Assembly: GCA_030630935.1 (NCBI GenBank) | Contig: DAOVMD010000111.1 | Span: 1-8,530, forward strand | Length of the DNA stretch: 8,530 bases | DNA from: Candidatus Mcinerneyibacteriota bacterium | Lineage (GTDB): Bacteria; AUK180; JAQVHJ01 | Direction: 5' to 3' | Part shown: in pieces, positions 1-6,449 of the stretch | Position numbering within the stretch: the stretch's first letter is position 1 | Layout: every line of letters starts with the position of its first letter | The notes under the pieces: model-generated | Told to the model about the DNA's origin: nothing | Databases searched by the model: none | Seen by the model: only the letters and a program-made list of their open reading frames with translations | Position numbers and translations under genes: made by a program

Positions 1-44
1 GAAACTTTTAGGGCAAAGGATGTATCAAAATGCATAATTCTAAT

Positions 45-89
45 ATTAACATTTTCACTTAGTAAAAAATTAACATCTTGACTTAGTAA
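45..89. repeat. two-copy direct repeat, 24-nt period
   Basis: Two 21-nt copies at 45-65 and 69-89 have the form ATTAACATYTTSACTTAGTAA and match at 19 of 21 positions. The period is a multiple of three. On the minus strand one frame stays open from a GTG at 95 to the window edge (31 codons) and reads the repeat as LLSQDVNF then LLSENVNI. That frame follows a TAG directly and has no Shine-Dalgarno site, so a gene is not claimed. The repeat could be a tandem protein-binding site, part of a mobile repeat, or the start of a gene beyond the edge. Nothing else gene-like was seen in 1-225. Confidence 0.5.
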
Positions 90-225
90 TGACACCTACC
101 GGATACCAATTAGGAAACTATTGAGAGGGGATGAAAAATAATGTTGTTTTAAATACATCAACTCCTTATATATTTGAACATAACCTGTTTATATAATTAT
201 TCACAGGAAAAAATTCCTTTGAACG

Positions 226-322
226 AACAGCAGTCCCTACGGGACTGTTCTGGTCTTTTTTCATTCTAACCCAGCAATAAATTACTGGGCTACTACCAGC
301 AGTCCTTCCAGGACTGTTATGG
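226..322. repeat. composite three-hairpin palindromic element (REP-like)
   Basis: Three hairpins lie in a row. The first pairs CAGTCCC (231-237) with GGGACTG (241-247) around a TAC loop. The second pairs CCCAG (270-274) with CTGGG (285-289). The third pairs CAGTCCT (300-306) with AGGACTG (310-316) around TCC. The outer two, with flanks (226-253 and 295-322), match at 23 of 28 positions and are offset by 69 nt. The stem pair C237-G241 is replaced by T306-A310, which keeps the pairing. This layout resembles extragenic palindromes of the REP type that TnpA_REP (RAYT) transposases can move in other bacteria, but no such transposase is in the window. The T-run at 255-260 makes the first hairpin look like a + strand terminator, yet no + strand gene lies upstream. 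Confidence 0.65.
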
Positions 323-341
323 AAAAACATCATATTAAATT

Positions 342-369
342 CTGCTCTCTGATATCTGTTCTCTATTCG
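342..369. repeat. degenerate heptamer tandem array, four units
   Basis: Four 7-nt units close to CTGTTCT: CTGCTCT, CTGATAT, CTGTTCT, CTATTCG. The last unit is also the beginning of the stem-loop at 365-389. The same arrangement occurs at 1736-1770; over 23 nt (346-368 and 1747-1769) the two loci differ at three positions. Confidence 0.6.
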
Positions 370-389
370 GTTAACGGAGTTAACCGAAT
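365..389 (-). repeat. perfect stem-loop at the 3' end of fbaB
   Basis: Arms of 11 bp, ATTCGGTTAAC (365-375) and GTTAACCGAAT (379-389), enclose a GGA loop. One arm touches the fbaB stop codon, so the fbaB transcript would fold here straight after translation ends. There is no U-run after the stem on the minus strand (it continues AGAGAACAG), so it is not a canonical intrinsic terminator. It may protect the 3' end or belong to the repeat family seen at 1765-1820. Confidence 0.6.
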
Positions 390-1450
390 TATGCAATCGT
401 AATATCTTTATCGAGATAAATATCCTGGATTGCATTCAGGAGTTCGACCCCTACTTTCATTTTTTTCTGGAACGCTTTTCTACCGCTGATCAATCCTGTA
501 CCGCCGGCTCTTTTATTAATTACTGCTGTTTGAACTGCTTGAGCGAGGTCATTCTCACCTGATGCTCCGCCTGAATTAATTAAACCAGACCTACCCATAT
601 AACAATTTGCAACCTGGTACCGGACAAGGTCAATTGGATTATCACTAGAGAGTTCAGAATAAACTTTATCATGTGTCTTGCCGAATTTTATAGCAGTAAA
701 GCCGCCGTTATTTGTTGCCATTTTCTGTTTAATAATATCAGCTTCAATTGTAACTCCCAGGTGATTTGCCTGACCAGTTAGATCAGCACTGGTATGGTAA
801 TCAACTCCGTCCTTCTTGAAATTGGAATTTCTTAAATAACACCAGAGAACCGTAGCCATTCCGAGTTCATGTGCATAACTAAACATTTCACTTACTTCTA
901 TAATCTGACGAGATGACTCTTCTGACCCGAAATAAATTGTTGCTCCTACTGCAACTGCTCCAAGGTTCTTTGCCTGGTCCATATTAGCAAAGATAATCTG
1001 GTTATATTTATTTGGGTAAGTCATAAGTTCATTATGATTAAATTTCAGGATGAACGGAATCTTATGTGCATATTTCCTTCCAATTGATCCAAGAACTCCT
1101 AATGTTGAAGCGACTCCATTACATCCACCTTCAATCGCTAATTTAACAATGTTCTCAGGGTCAAAGTAAATAGGGTTTGGGGCAAATGATGCACCTGCAG
1201 TATGTTCAATTCCCTGGTCTACCGGGAGAATTGAGAGATAACCGGTACCTGCTAACCTACCATTATTAAATAAAGCTCCCAGGCTTCTTAAAACAGGGAT
1301 TGGTCTATCTGAAGGAATAAAGATCCTATCGATAAAATCCGGACCCGGAATATGAAGCATATCTTTCGGGATGGTTTTACATTTATGCTGTAATAGACTC
1401 TCACCATCTTTTCCTAGAAGTTCAGTTACTTTTTTCAAACCTGCGCCCAT
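389..1450 (-). CDS. fbaB: class I fructose-bisphosphate aldolase, FbaB/DhnA type
   Basis: The 353-aa product reversibly cleaves fructose 1,6-bisphosphate to dihydroxyacetone phosphate and glyceraldehyde 3-phosphate in cytoplasmic glycolysis and gluconeogenesis, through a lysine Schiff base rather than a metal. It is a DeoC/FbaB-family TIM barrel and aligns end to end, from memory, with E. coli FbaB (350 aa), including the ending DKDITIA. Visible landmarks are [17 protein letters not shown] (67-83, with the conserved Asp78), [14 protein letters not shown] (169-182), [14 protein letters not shown] (206-219), ADIIKQKM (237-244, Lys241 the probable Schiff-base lysine), [19 protein letters not shown] (271-289) and the phosphate-binding INSGGASG (291-298) and [13 protein letters not shown] (316-328). 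No truncation or frameshift is seen. The ATG has a strong ribosome binding site four bases upstream and its own promoter, so it is probably transcribed alone. Family assignment is near certain; the preferred direction of the reaction is not visible. Confidence 0.97.
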   Translation of the reverse strand: MGAGLKKVTELLGKDGESLLQHKCKTIPKDMLHIPGPDFIDRIFIPSDRPIPVLRSLGALFNNGRLAGTGYLSILPVDQGIEHTAGASFAPNPIYFDPENIVKLAIEGGCNGVASTLGVLGSIGRKYAHKIPFILKFNHNELMTYPNKYNQIIFANMDQAKNLGAVAVGATIYFGSEESSRQIIEVSEMFSYAHELGMATVLWCYLRNSNFKKDGVDYHTSADLTGQANHLGVTIEADIIKQKMATNNGGFTAIKFGKTHDKVYSELSSDNPIDLVRYQVANCYMGRSGLINSGGASGENDLAQAVQTAVINKRAGGTGLISGRKAFQKKMKVGVELLNAIQDIYLDKDITIA

Positions 1451-1454
1451 AGTG

Positions 1455-1462
1455 ACCTCCTT
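1455..1462 (-). promoter_or_regulatory. strong Shine-Dalgarno site of fbaB
   Basis: On the minus strand AAGGAGGT stands four bases before the ATG at 1450. It is a near-perfect anti-16S match, fixes the fbaB start and suggests high translation. Confidence 0.85.
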
Positions 1463-1491
1463 TTAGTTAAAAGTAATAATTACATTTATTT

Positions 1492-1520
1492 ATAATACCA
1501 TAAAACAAAAAACTTTTCAA
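1492..1520 (-). promoter_or_regulatory. sigma-70 type promoter of fbaB
   Basis: Minus strand: -35 TTGAAA (1520-1515), 17-bp spacer, -10 TATTAT (1497-1492), with TGG just before the -10 (extended -10 form TGN). The expected start near 1485 gives a leader of about 35 nt. Spacing and position are ideal; activity is inferred. Confidence 0.75.
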
Positions 1521-1525
1521 GGAGA

Positions 1526-1553
1526 TTCTTATATTATCTCTATAATATAAGAA
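1526..1553. repeat. perfect 12-bp inverted repeat upstream of the fbaB promoter
   Basis: TTCTTATATTAT (1526-1537) and ATAATATAAGAA (1542-1553) are exact reverse complements around CTCT. The near edge lies about 5 bp upstream of the fbaB -35 box, a normal position for an activator or other operator. It could equally be an AT-rich structural palindrome. The outer edge overlaps a second inverted repeat, AACAGAGA (1552-1559) with TCTCTGTT (1576-1583). Confidence 0.55.
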
Positions 1554-1606
1554 CAGAGAACAACTTCGCTTCCAATCTCTGTTAAAAACTTGTAGCCGAT
1601 AAGAAT

Positions 1607-1647
1607 AATTCATTACATATAGGAATCCTTCCTGAATAAAATGAATT
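1607..1647. repeat. imperfect stem-loop with symmetric internal loop
   Basis: Outer arms AATTCATT (1607-1614) and AATGAATT (1640-1647) and inner arms AGGAA (1621-1625) and TTCCT (1629-1633) form one hairpin with a 6/6-nt internal loop and a TCC end loop. It lies in the fbaB upstream gap and no function is assigned. Confidence 0.4.
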
Positions 1648-1660
1648 TGGAACGCAGCAC

Positions 1661-1691
1661 TTGCGTGCTTTTGTGCTCTTGTGCCTTGTGC
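1661..1691. repeat. octamer tandem array ending in GTGC
   Basis: Units TTGCGTGC, TTTTGTGC, TCTTGTGC and a 7-nt CTTGTGC run head to tail. Most units read KTTGTGC-like, and the period is 8 nt except for the last. The array recalls the 8-nt array at 6203-6242 in period but not in consensus. No protein or RNA role is evident. Confidence 0.5.
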
Positions 1692-1735
1692 TCTTCAACA
1701 CTTTACAGCGAAGCTTTAAGTTATCTATAAAACAA

Positions 1736-1770
1736 CTGTTCTCAGTTCTCTGATATCTACTCTCTGTTCA
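1736..1770. repeat. degenerate heptamer tandem array, five units
   Basis: The units CTGTTCT, CAGTTCT, CTGATAT, CTACTCT and CTGTTCA are contiguous. This is a second copy of the array at 342-369; the CTGATAT unit is identical in both. The last unit overlaps the left arm of the hairpin at 1765-1820, just as the other array overlaps its own hairpin. Confidence 0.6.
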
Positions 1771-1820
1771 AACAACACTGCGTCGTATACCCTACGTGGT
1801 ATATGAGAGTTGTTTGAACA
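1765..1820. repeat. long two-part hairpin
   Basis: The outer 12-bp arms are perfect: TGTTCAAACAAC (1765-1776) and GTTGTTTGAACA (1809-1820). Inside, TCGTATACC (1783-1791) pairs with GGTATATGA (1798-1806) with one G-T wobble around a CTACGT loop. An asymmetric internal loop (6/2 nt) separates the two stems. The inner sequence CAACACnnnnTCGTATACC recurs at 6325-6343. It lies downstream of the membrane-protein gene (minus strand) but has no U-run, so a terminator role is uncertain. Confidence 0.65.
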
Positions 1821-1840
1821 ATGTACATAAATGTACATTG
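1819..1840. repeat. near-perfect 22-bp palindrome downstream of the membrane-protein gene
   Basis: CAATGTACAT (1819-1828) and ATGTACATTG (1831-1840) flank two bases and abut the longer hairpin. The nearer edge is 11 nt beyond the stop codon of the 317-aa gene. Without a U-run it is not a typical terminator; it could be a dimeric protein-binding site or a 3' end structure. Confidence 0.55.
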
Positions 1841-1851
1841 ATTACAAAAAG

Positions 1852-2805
1852 TTAATGTACGTCCCCATTTTCATTAATCGCTTCACGTGAGAATTCACCA
1901 TCAATTTCATCTTTAATGGGAAGGAGTGTTCTTTCATAAAGTTTATTTAAATACTTGATTATATTTCTCTTGTGAGGGACTTGAACAAGAATTATTTTAT
2001 TATCTGTACCTTTTTCTTTAACAGAAATAGAATACCATATCTTGGATTGCTTTTTTAGGCTATCGATTATTTTCTTTTTTGCATGTTCAACTTCCTTACT
2101 TTCAGCTGGTTTTATTTTTTCAAGTTCAATTTCTATACTTTTTTCTTGTTTAGTTTTATCAAGTTTATCTAATATCATTTCAGTGACCATGAAACTTTTT
2201 GTGGTTTCCAAATCAATTAATCTTTTATCTAAAACATTATAAAGAAATTTTCTCTTTCTCGACTGGTATTTAGCGAAGCCAATAAAGTAAAAAGCGATAT
2301 TGATGATCCATAGAATAACGGGAAATATCAAGCTAATAAATTCTTGTCCGGGTTTATTAAAAACCAAATTAGTGATTAAGCTTATTATAAGTGTAACCCC
2401 TGTTAGCGTCCAGAATAAACCGTAGTTCCATAATTGCCATGGATAAATAAAGCCATCCATAATTGTTATTGTTAATTCACTCCCGTTCAATCTACTTGTT
2501 TTACATCGATAACACTTCTTCTTCCCTGTCATTATTTCTTTTAATGTTCCCTTCTCAAAATCCCAAATTCGGTAACCTGTAATCGTATAGATTAAAAGGA
2601 TTAATGCACTGATTATCATAGCATACCATTCAAAATTTGTCAACGCCACTGAGAATATATAAAACCCGGCGAGGAATAAAAAAGCAAATAGCATTGAGAG
2701 GAAATCGGTGAATTTTTTCTTAACAGCAGGTCTGATTACCATCCCTAAACCAATTCCGGTCGCAATTGAAGTAATTACTAAAAAGATTAATCTAAGTAAA
2801 GCCAT
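1852..2805 (-). CDS. unrecognised polytopic membrane protein with a cytosolic-type charged C-terminal half
   Basis: The 317-aa product is not a family I recognise. Five hydrophobic segments fit transmembrane helices at about 5-24, 35-55, 61-78, 128-149 and 156-178. Between helices 3 and 4 lies a basic loop with one CxxC pair (Cys98, Cys101, in KKKCYRCK); a single pair could bind metal with a partner or be redox active, but this is speculation. Residues 180-317 are soluble and highly charged, Lys/Glu-rich and helical around 195-255, then a more mixed region (about 256-290, ISVKEKGTDNKIILVQVP) that could be a small beta-containing domain. The ATG has GAGGAG ten bases upstream. It starts 41 bp after the mfd stop on the same strand with no promoter seen between, so it is probably co-transcribed with mfd. 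A functional link to Mfd cannot be read from the sequence. Confidence 0.85.
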   Translation of the reverse strand: MALLRLIFLVITSIATGIGLGMVIRPAVKKKFTDFLSMLFAFLFLAGFYIFSVALTNFEWYAMIISALILLIYTITGYRIWDFEKGTLKEIMTGKKKCYRCKTSRLNGSELTITIMDGFIYPWQLWNYGLFWTLTGVTLIISLITNLVFNKPGQEFISLIFPVILWIINIAFYFIGFAKYQSRKRKFLYNVLDKRLIDLETTKSFMVTEMILDKLDKTKQEKSIEIELEKIKPAESKEVEHAKKKIIDSLKKQSKIWYSISVKEKGTDNKIILVQVPHKRNIIKYLNKLYERTLLPIKDEIDGEFSREAINENGDVH

Positions 2806-2846
2806 CGTTTTACTGCTCCTCTTTTCTTACGTTCATACTACAATCC

Positions 2847-5800
2847 TTAAAGACCCTGGAGAATATTAGTAATTAAGTTAAGCTTATCTAAACTATCAAC
2901 AGGTTTTCTGAATGAAAGTAAATTCTTCTCAGGGTTATAATTCCAATCACCTTCAAGCTCAGATAATAAATTCTCAAGGTGTTCTTTCTTTACTTCAAAG
3001 TCAAATTCTTCAGGGAACCTAATGAAAATCTCACGTTTCCCTTCCGCGATTTTATTGATCACCTTAATTGAAGAAAGTATTCTTATTTTCTCTATTAAAA
3101 AAAGCTGCTCTATTGATTGAGGTAGTTTACCGAATTTATCAATAACTCTTTCCCGGGAATAATCAACTTCATTCATTGATTTTGTTTTTGAAATTAGTCG
3201 ATATATCTCCTGTTTATCATTATCAGAAACTGTAAAGTTCTCAGGGATAAATGCATTAACTTTCAGACTCAGATCGACTAAATCCTTATTTACTTCGGTC
3301 TCCTTTTTATCTTGTTCCTTACCCTTAAGCAGATTAATAGTATTCTTAAGCAATCTCATATATAACCCGAGTCCGATTTTATCAATGTGACCATGCTGAT
3401 TAGTACTGAGGATATTACCAGTCCCCCTGATCTGGAGATCTTGAAATGCAATATGATAACCTGAGCCAAGTTCAGAATAGGTTTCAATTGCATCAAGACG
3501 CTGGAGTGCTTTTGTCTTTAATTTATATGGATTTGCAATTATAAAATATGCGTATGCTTGATGAAATGACCTTCCTACACGGCCTTTAAGCTGGTATAAC
3601 TGGGAAAGACCGAAGTTTTCTGCCTGGTTAATAAATAAAGTATTCACATTAGGCATATCTACTCCAATCTCAATTATTGTAGTACAAAGTAAAATATCAA
3701 ACGCTCCATTTACAAAATCTCTTACCTTTGTTTCAAGTTCTTTTGGAAGCATCTGACCATGAGCAGTTATCATTCTTGCTTCAGGAACAAGATTGGTTAA
3801 CATAGCCTCAACTTCCGGAAGTTCCTCAACCCGGTTATGTACAAAAAATATCTGACCACCGCGTTTCATTTCCCTTAATATTGCTTCCTTAATTAAATCA
3901 TGTTTAAACGTAGTTATTACCGTCTTAACAGGTAAACGATTTTCCGGAGGGGTTTCAATTAGACTTATAGGTCTTAACTTTAAAAGTGAGAAATATAAAG
4001 TTCTTGGGATCGGAGTCGCAGTCAAAGTTAGAGTATCAACATTTTTCTTCAGCAATCGTAGTTTCTCTTTTTGTTTAACGCCAAAACGCTGTTCTTCATC
4101 AATGATTAATAAACCAAGATCTTTAAATTCAATGTCCTTACTTAATAACCTGTGAGTACCTATTACAATATCAACTTTGCCTTCGTTCAATTTTTTAACT
4201 ATCTCTGTTTGTTCTTTTTTACTCACAAATCTACTAAGCATCCCAATATTAACCGCCTGGTTCTTGAACCTATCCAGGAATGTAAAGTAATGTTGTTCAC
4301 AAAGAATTGTTGTTGGAGCAAGCAGTGCAACTTGTTTATTATCCTTGACAGATTTAAAGGCAGCCCGAATTGCAATTTCGGTCTTACCAAAACCTACATC
4401 ACCACAGATTAACCTATCCATTGGCGTTTCAGACTCCATATCCAGCTTTACTTCTTTAATCGCATTAAGTTGGTCTTCTGTCTCATCAAACGTGAACTCC
4501 ATATCAAATTCTTCCTGCATGGAATCATCTTTTGAAAATTTAAATCCCTTCTTAAGTGCACGCTGTGCATAGAGTTCTAATAAATCCTTAACCATTGTCT
4601 CAATCGATTTTACCGCTTGGGTCTTCTCGTTCTGCCAACGTTTACTCCTGATCGAATGAAGTTTTGGCCGGTAATTACCAATTGAAATATACTTTTGAAT
4701 CAGACCAATCCGATCTAAAGGTACAAATAAATTTTCGTCATATTGATATTCAATTATTAAATAATCACTGTTTACGCCGTCAATCTCCTTCTTTTCAATC
4801 CCTTTATATTTACCAATTCCATACTCTTCATGAACCACAAACTCTCCATAACGAATAGAATTTAAATCTAATTCATCACTGCCTTTTGGGCGTTTCTCTT
4901 TTCGTAAACGATAACCTCCCCAAATATCTGCTTCGGTTACAACTACTAATTTCTCTTTTGGTAAAAGGAAACCCTTTCGAAATAAACCGATTCGAATTAA
5001 TATTTTACTGGGGAATTTATAAGTTTCTTCATATCTCTTAATCATATTTTCCAGGTGTTCCTGACGCCAGCTATTATTTACAAAAATAAATATTGTGAGC
5101 CCCTCTTCCAACCACTCTTTTAAAGACCTGAAAAATATTGAGAAATACCTTGCAAAGTACCCAATCTGAATAGCCCCCACATCAACTGCATCAGGCCGGG
5201 TTAAAAAATGCTCTGTAAAAAAGACTGTTTTAAATCTCGAGATGAACTTCTCAAACTCAAACTCAATCCTTTCAATATGCCCCAGTAACCCGCCCATTGA
5301 AAATTCTTTACGTAAAAAATCTATTCTCTTATTGATCCTATCTTCTTCATCAATTATAAATAATGTGTCCTTTGGACTAAAATAACTAAATAGATAATAA
5401 TCCTTGTATCTAATATTGGATTCCTTCGAAGTTGTTGAAACTAATTCCCTGAAATTATTTGGATAAATCTTGATTGATTTATGCTCTTTGATTGAACGGC
5501 CTTCGGAGATATCAAACTCACGTAATGATTCAATATTATCACCAAAATATTCAATCCGGAACGGATTTTCAAAGCCATTCCCGAACACATCAATTATTCC
5601 GCCGCGAACTGAAAAATCGCCAAGGTCAGAAACCCGTTTCTCACGACGATACCCAAGGATGGCAAGCTGCATTTCGAGCTGCTCCATTGGGATTTCGTCT
5701 CCCAACTTTAGAGTAAGTGTCTTTTTTGAAATTACTTTTTTAGGAATCACAGGCATAATAAAAGAATCTACAGATGTAATAATTATCCTGTTCCCATCAT

Positions 5801-6134
5801 AATCCTCTGCAAATTTTGACAATTCAAATATTACTCTTGCTTCATTTAATTGCTCTTCAAGATTATCTTCTTCCTTCAAATTTAAATCCGGAATATAAAT
5901 AATATCACTATTAGAACCATGCGAAGTCTCCAGCTCTTGATAAAGGATCTCCGCCTCGGCAGGGGAATATGTAACAAGTATTGTGTTTTTAAAACTTGTT
6001 AAATCTACATTAGAAATTAATAATGTCTTGAGTGTTTCACTAATATGGTAAAATCTCTTCTTCTTCAATCGGCTGGATAATAACCATTCAGAAAACTCTT
6101 TATAAACATTTAAACCCTTTATGAATTTCTTCAT
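2847..6134 (-). CDS. mfd: transcription-repair coupling factor Mfd
   Basis: Mfd binds RNA polymerase stalled at DNA damage, pushes it off using ATP-driven translocation and recruits UvrA to start nucleotide excision repair. The 1095-aa product is full length (E. coli Mfd is 1148 aa). In order: a UvrB-like N-terminal module with LGDFSVRGGIIDVF near 171-184; a CarD-like polymerase-interaction domain about 429-485 (VHEEYGIGKYKG); a RecG-like helicase core with Walker A GDVGFGKT (578-585), DEEQ (679-682), TATPIPRT (705-712) and motif VI GRVGR (851-855); the translocation motif region RGTGNILSTNQHGHI (903-917); and a C-terminal TRCF domain from about 965. All core motifs look intact. The start is set at 6134, not the in-frame ATG at 6146, because GAGGAG (6144-6139) sits four bases before 6134, while the upstream ATG has no ribosome binding site and would lie about 5 nt from the predicted transcript start. 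It leads a probable two-gene operon with the 317-aa membrane protein. Confidence 0.98.
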   Translation of the reverse strand: MKKFIKGLNVYKEFSEWLLSSRLKKKRFYHISETLKTLLISNVDLTSFKNTILVTYSPAEAEILYQELETSHGSNSDIIYIPDLNLKEEDNLEEQLNEARVIFELSKFAEDYDGNRIIITSVDSFIMPVIPKKVISKKTLTLKLGDEIPMEQLEMQLAILGYRREKRVSDLGDFSVRGGIIDVFGNGFENPFRIEYFGDNIESLREFDISEGRSIKEHKSIKIYPNNFRELVSTTSKESNIRYKDYYLFSYFSPKDTLFIIDEEDRINKRIDFLRKEFSMGGLLGHIERIEFEFEKFISRFKTVFFTEHFLTRPDAVDVGAIQIGYFARYFSIFFRSLKEWLEEGLTIFIFVNNSWRQEHLENMIKRYEETYKFPSKILIRIGLFRKGFLLPKEKLVVVTEADIWGGYRLRKEKRPKGSDELDLNSIRYGEFVVHEEYGIGKYKGIEKKEIDGVNSDYLIIEYQYDENLFVPLDRIGLIQKYISIGNYRPKLHSIRSKRWQNEKTQAVKSIETMVKDLLELYAQRALKKGFKFSKDDSMQEEFDMEFTFDETEDQLNAIKEVKLDMESETPMDRLICGDVGFGKTEIAIRAAFKSVKDNKQVALLAPTTILCEQHYFTFLDRFKNQAVNIGMLSRFVSKKEQTEIVKKLNEGKVDIVIGTHRLLSKDIEFKDLGLLIIDEEQRFGVKQKEKLRLLKKNVDTLTLTATPIPRTLYFSLLKLRPISLIETPPENRLPVKTVITTFKHDLIKEAILREMKRGGQIFFVHNRVEELPEVEAMLTNLVPEARMITAHGQMLPKELETKVRDFVNGAFDILLCTTIIEIGVDMPNVNTLFINQAENFGLSQLYQLKGRVGRSFHQAYAYFIIANPYKLKTKALQRLDAIETYSELGSGYHIAFQDLQIRGTGNILSTNQHGHIDKIGLGLYMRLLKNTINLLKGKEQDKKETEVNKDLVDLSLKVNAFIPENFTVSDNDKQEIYRLISKTKSMNEVDYSRERVIDKFGKLPQSIEQLFLIEKIRILSSIKVINKIAEGKREIFIRFPEEFDFEVKKEHLENLLSELEGDWNYNPEKNLLSFRKPVDSLDKLNLITNILQGL

Positions 6135-6157
6135 AATGCTCCTCATTTAAACAGGTT

Positions 6158-6185
6158 ATTATAACATATTTACTTTTTTTGTCAA
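6158..6185 (-). promoter_or_regulatory. consensus sigma-70 promoter of mfd
   Basis: Minus strand: -35 TTGACA (6185-6180), 16-bp spacer, -10 TATAAT (6163-6158), with TGT just before the -10. Both hexamers are perfect. The predicted start near 6151 gives a leader of only about 17 nt before the chosen ATG. Confidence 0.85.
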
Positions 6186-6202
6186 GATAAAACGAGATCA
6201 TA

Positions 6203-6294
6203 AGTGTTCAAATGTGCAAGTGTTCAAGTGTTCAAATGTTAAAAACCGTTTAAATGTTGAAAATGCTTTGATAGTTAAATTGTTCAAATGTTAA
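6203..6294. repeat. octamer tandem array (ARTGTTCA)
   Basis: Five contiguous 8-nt units: AGTGTTCA, AATGTGCA, AGTGTTCA, AGTGTTCA, AATGTTAA (6203-6242). Scattered further units are AATGTTGA (6253-6260), ATTGTTCA (6279-6286) and AATGTTAA (6287-6294). The array fills the gap between the divergent mfd and small-ORF promoters. It may be slippage-prone filler, or an array of binding sites on the outer side of both promoters. Confidence 0.65.
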
Positions 6295-6321
6295 TAAGTT
6301 TAAGAGTTCTGTTATCAGCAA

Positions 6322-6343
6322 AAGCAACACGGTATCGTATACC
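6322..6343. repeat. hairpin motif shared with 1770-1791
   Basis: GGTAT (6331-6335) and ATACC (6339-6343) pair around CGT. The stretch matches 1770-1791 at 18 of 22 positions, including CAACAC and TCGTATACC at the same spacing, so it appears to be a second, shortened member of that repeat family. It ends 25 bp before the -35 box of the downstream promoter. Confidence 0.5.
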
Positions 6344-6368
6344 ACATTAGTTTATCTTCAATCAAACC

Positions 6369-6398
6369 TTGACATTATCGGAAATTATATGTTATAAT
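6369..6398 (+). promoter_or_regulatory. consensus sigma-70 promoter of the small-ORF/beta-barrel operon
   Basis: -35 TTGACA (6369-6374), 18-bp spacer, -10 TATAAT (6393-6398), preceded by TGT. The 12 bases ATATGTTATAAT are identical to the mfd promoter on the other strand. Expected transcript start is near 6405, about 45 nt before the first ATG. Confidence 0.85.
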
Positions 6399-6449
6399 GT
6401 ATTAGGTAAAAATGATTACTTATTTTTATAGAAGAGGAATATAAACACA

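Noticed and set aside
231-260. Intrinsic terminator on the + strand
   Set aside because: The hairpin is good, but the T-run starts about seven bases after the stem and no + strand gene lies upstream in the window; the repeat explanation fits better.
166-435. 89-codon minus-strand open frame crossing the palindromic element and the fbaB 3' end
   Set aside because: It overlaps the end of fbaB on the same strand in another frame, has no ribosome binding site, and most of it is simply the translation of the hairpins. Repeats of this kind commonly yield false small hypothetical proteins.
2042-2242. 66-codon + strand open frame inside the 317-aa gene
   Set aside because: It is antisense to the Lys/Glu-rich region of that gene, with no ribosome binding site; the Phe/Ser-rich translation is what the complement of Lys/Glu codons gives.
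5470-5716. Degenerate second gene in the N-terminal part of mfd
   Set aside because: The region encodes the conserved UvrB-like module (FSVRGGIIDVF) in frame with the rest of Mfd; no frameshift is seen.
4152-5802. Several + strand open frames of 64-110 codons inside mfd
   Set aside because: They are antisense shadows of an intact, fully motif-supported mfd and lack their own start signals.
6203-6294. CRISPR array
   Set aside because: The 8-nt period leaves no spacers and the units are degenerate; there are no cas genes. The same applies to the arrays at 342-369, 1661-1691 and 1736-1770.
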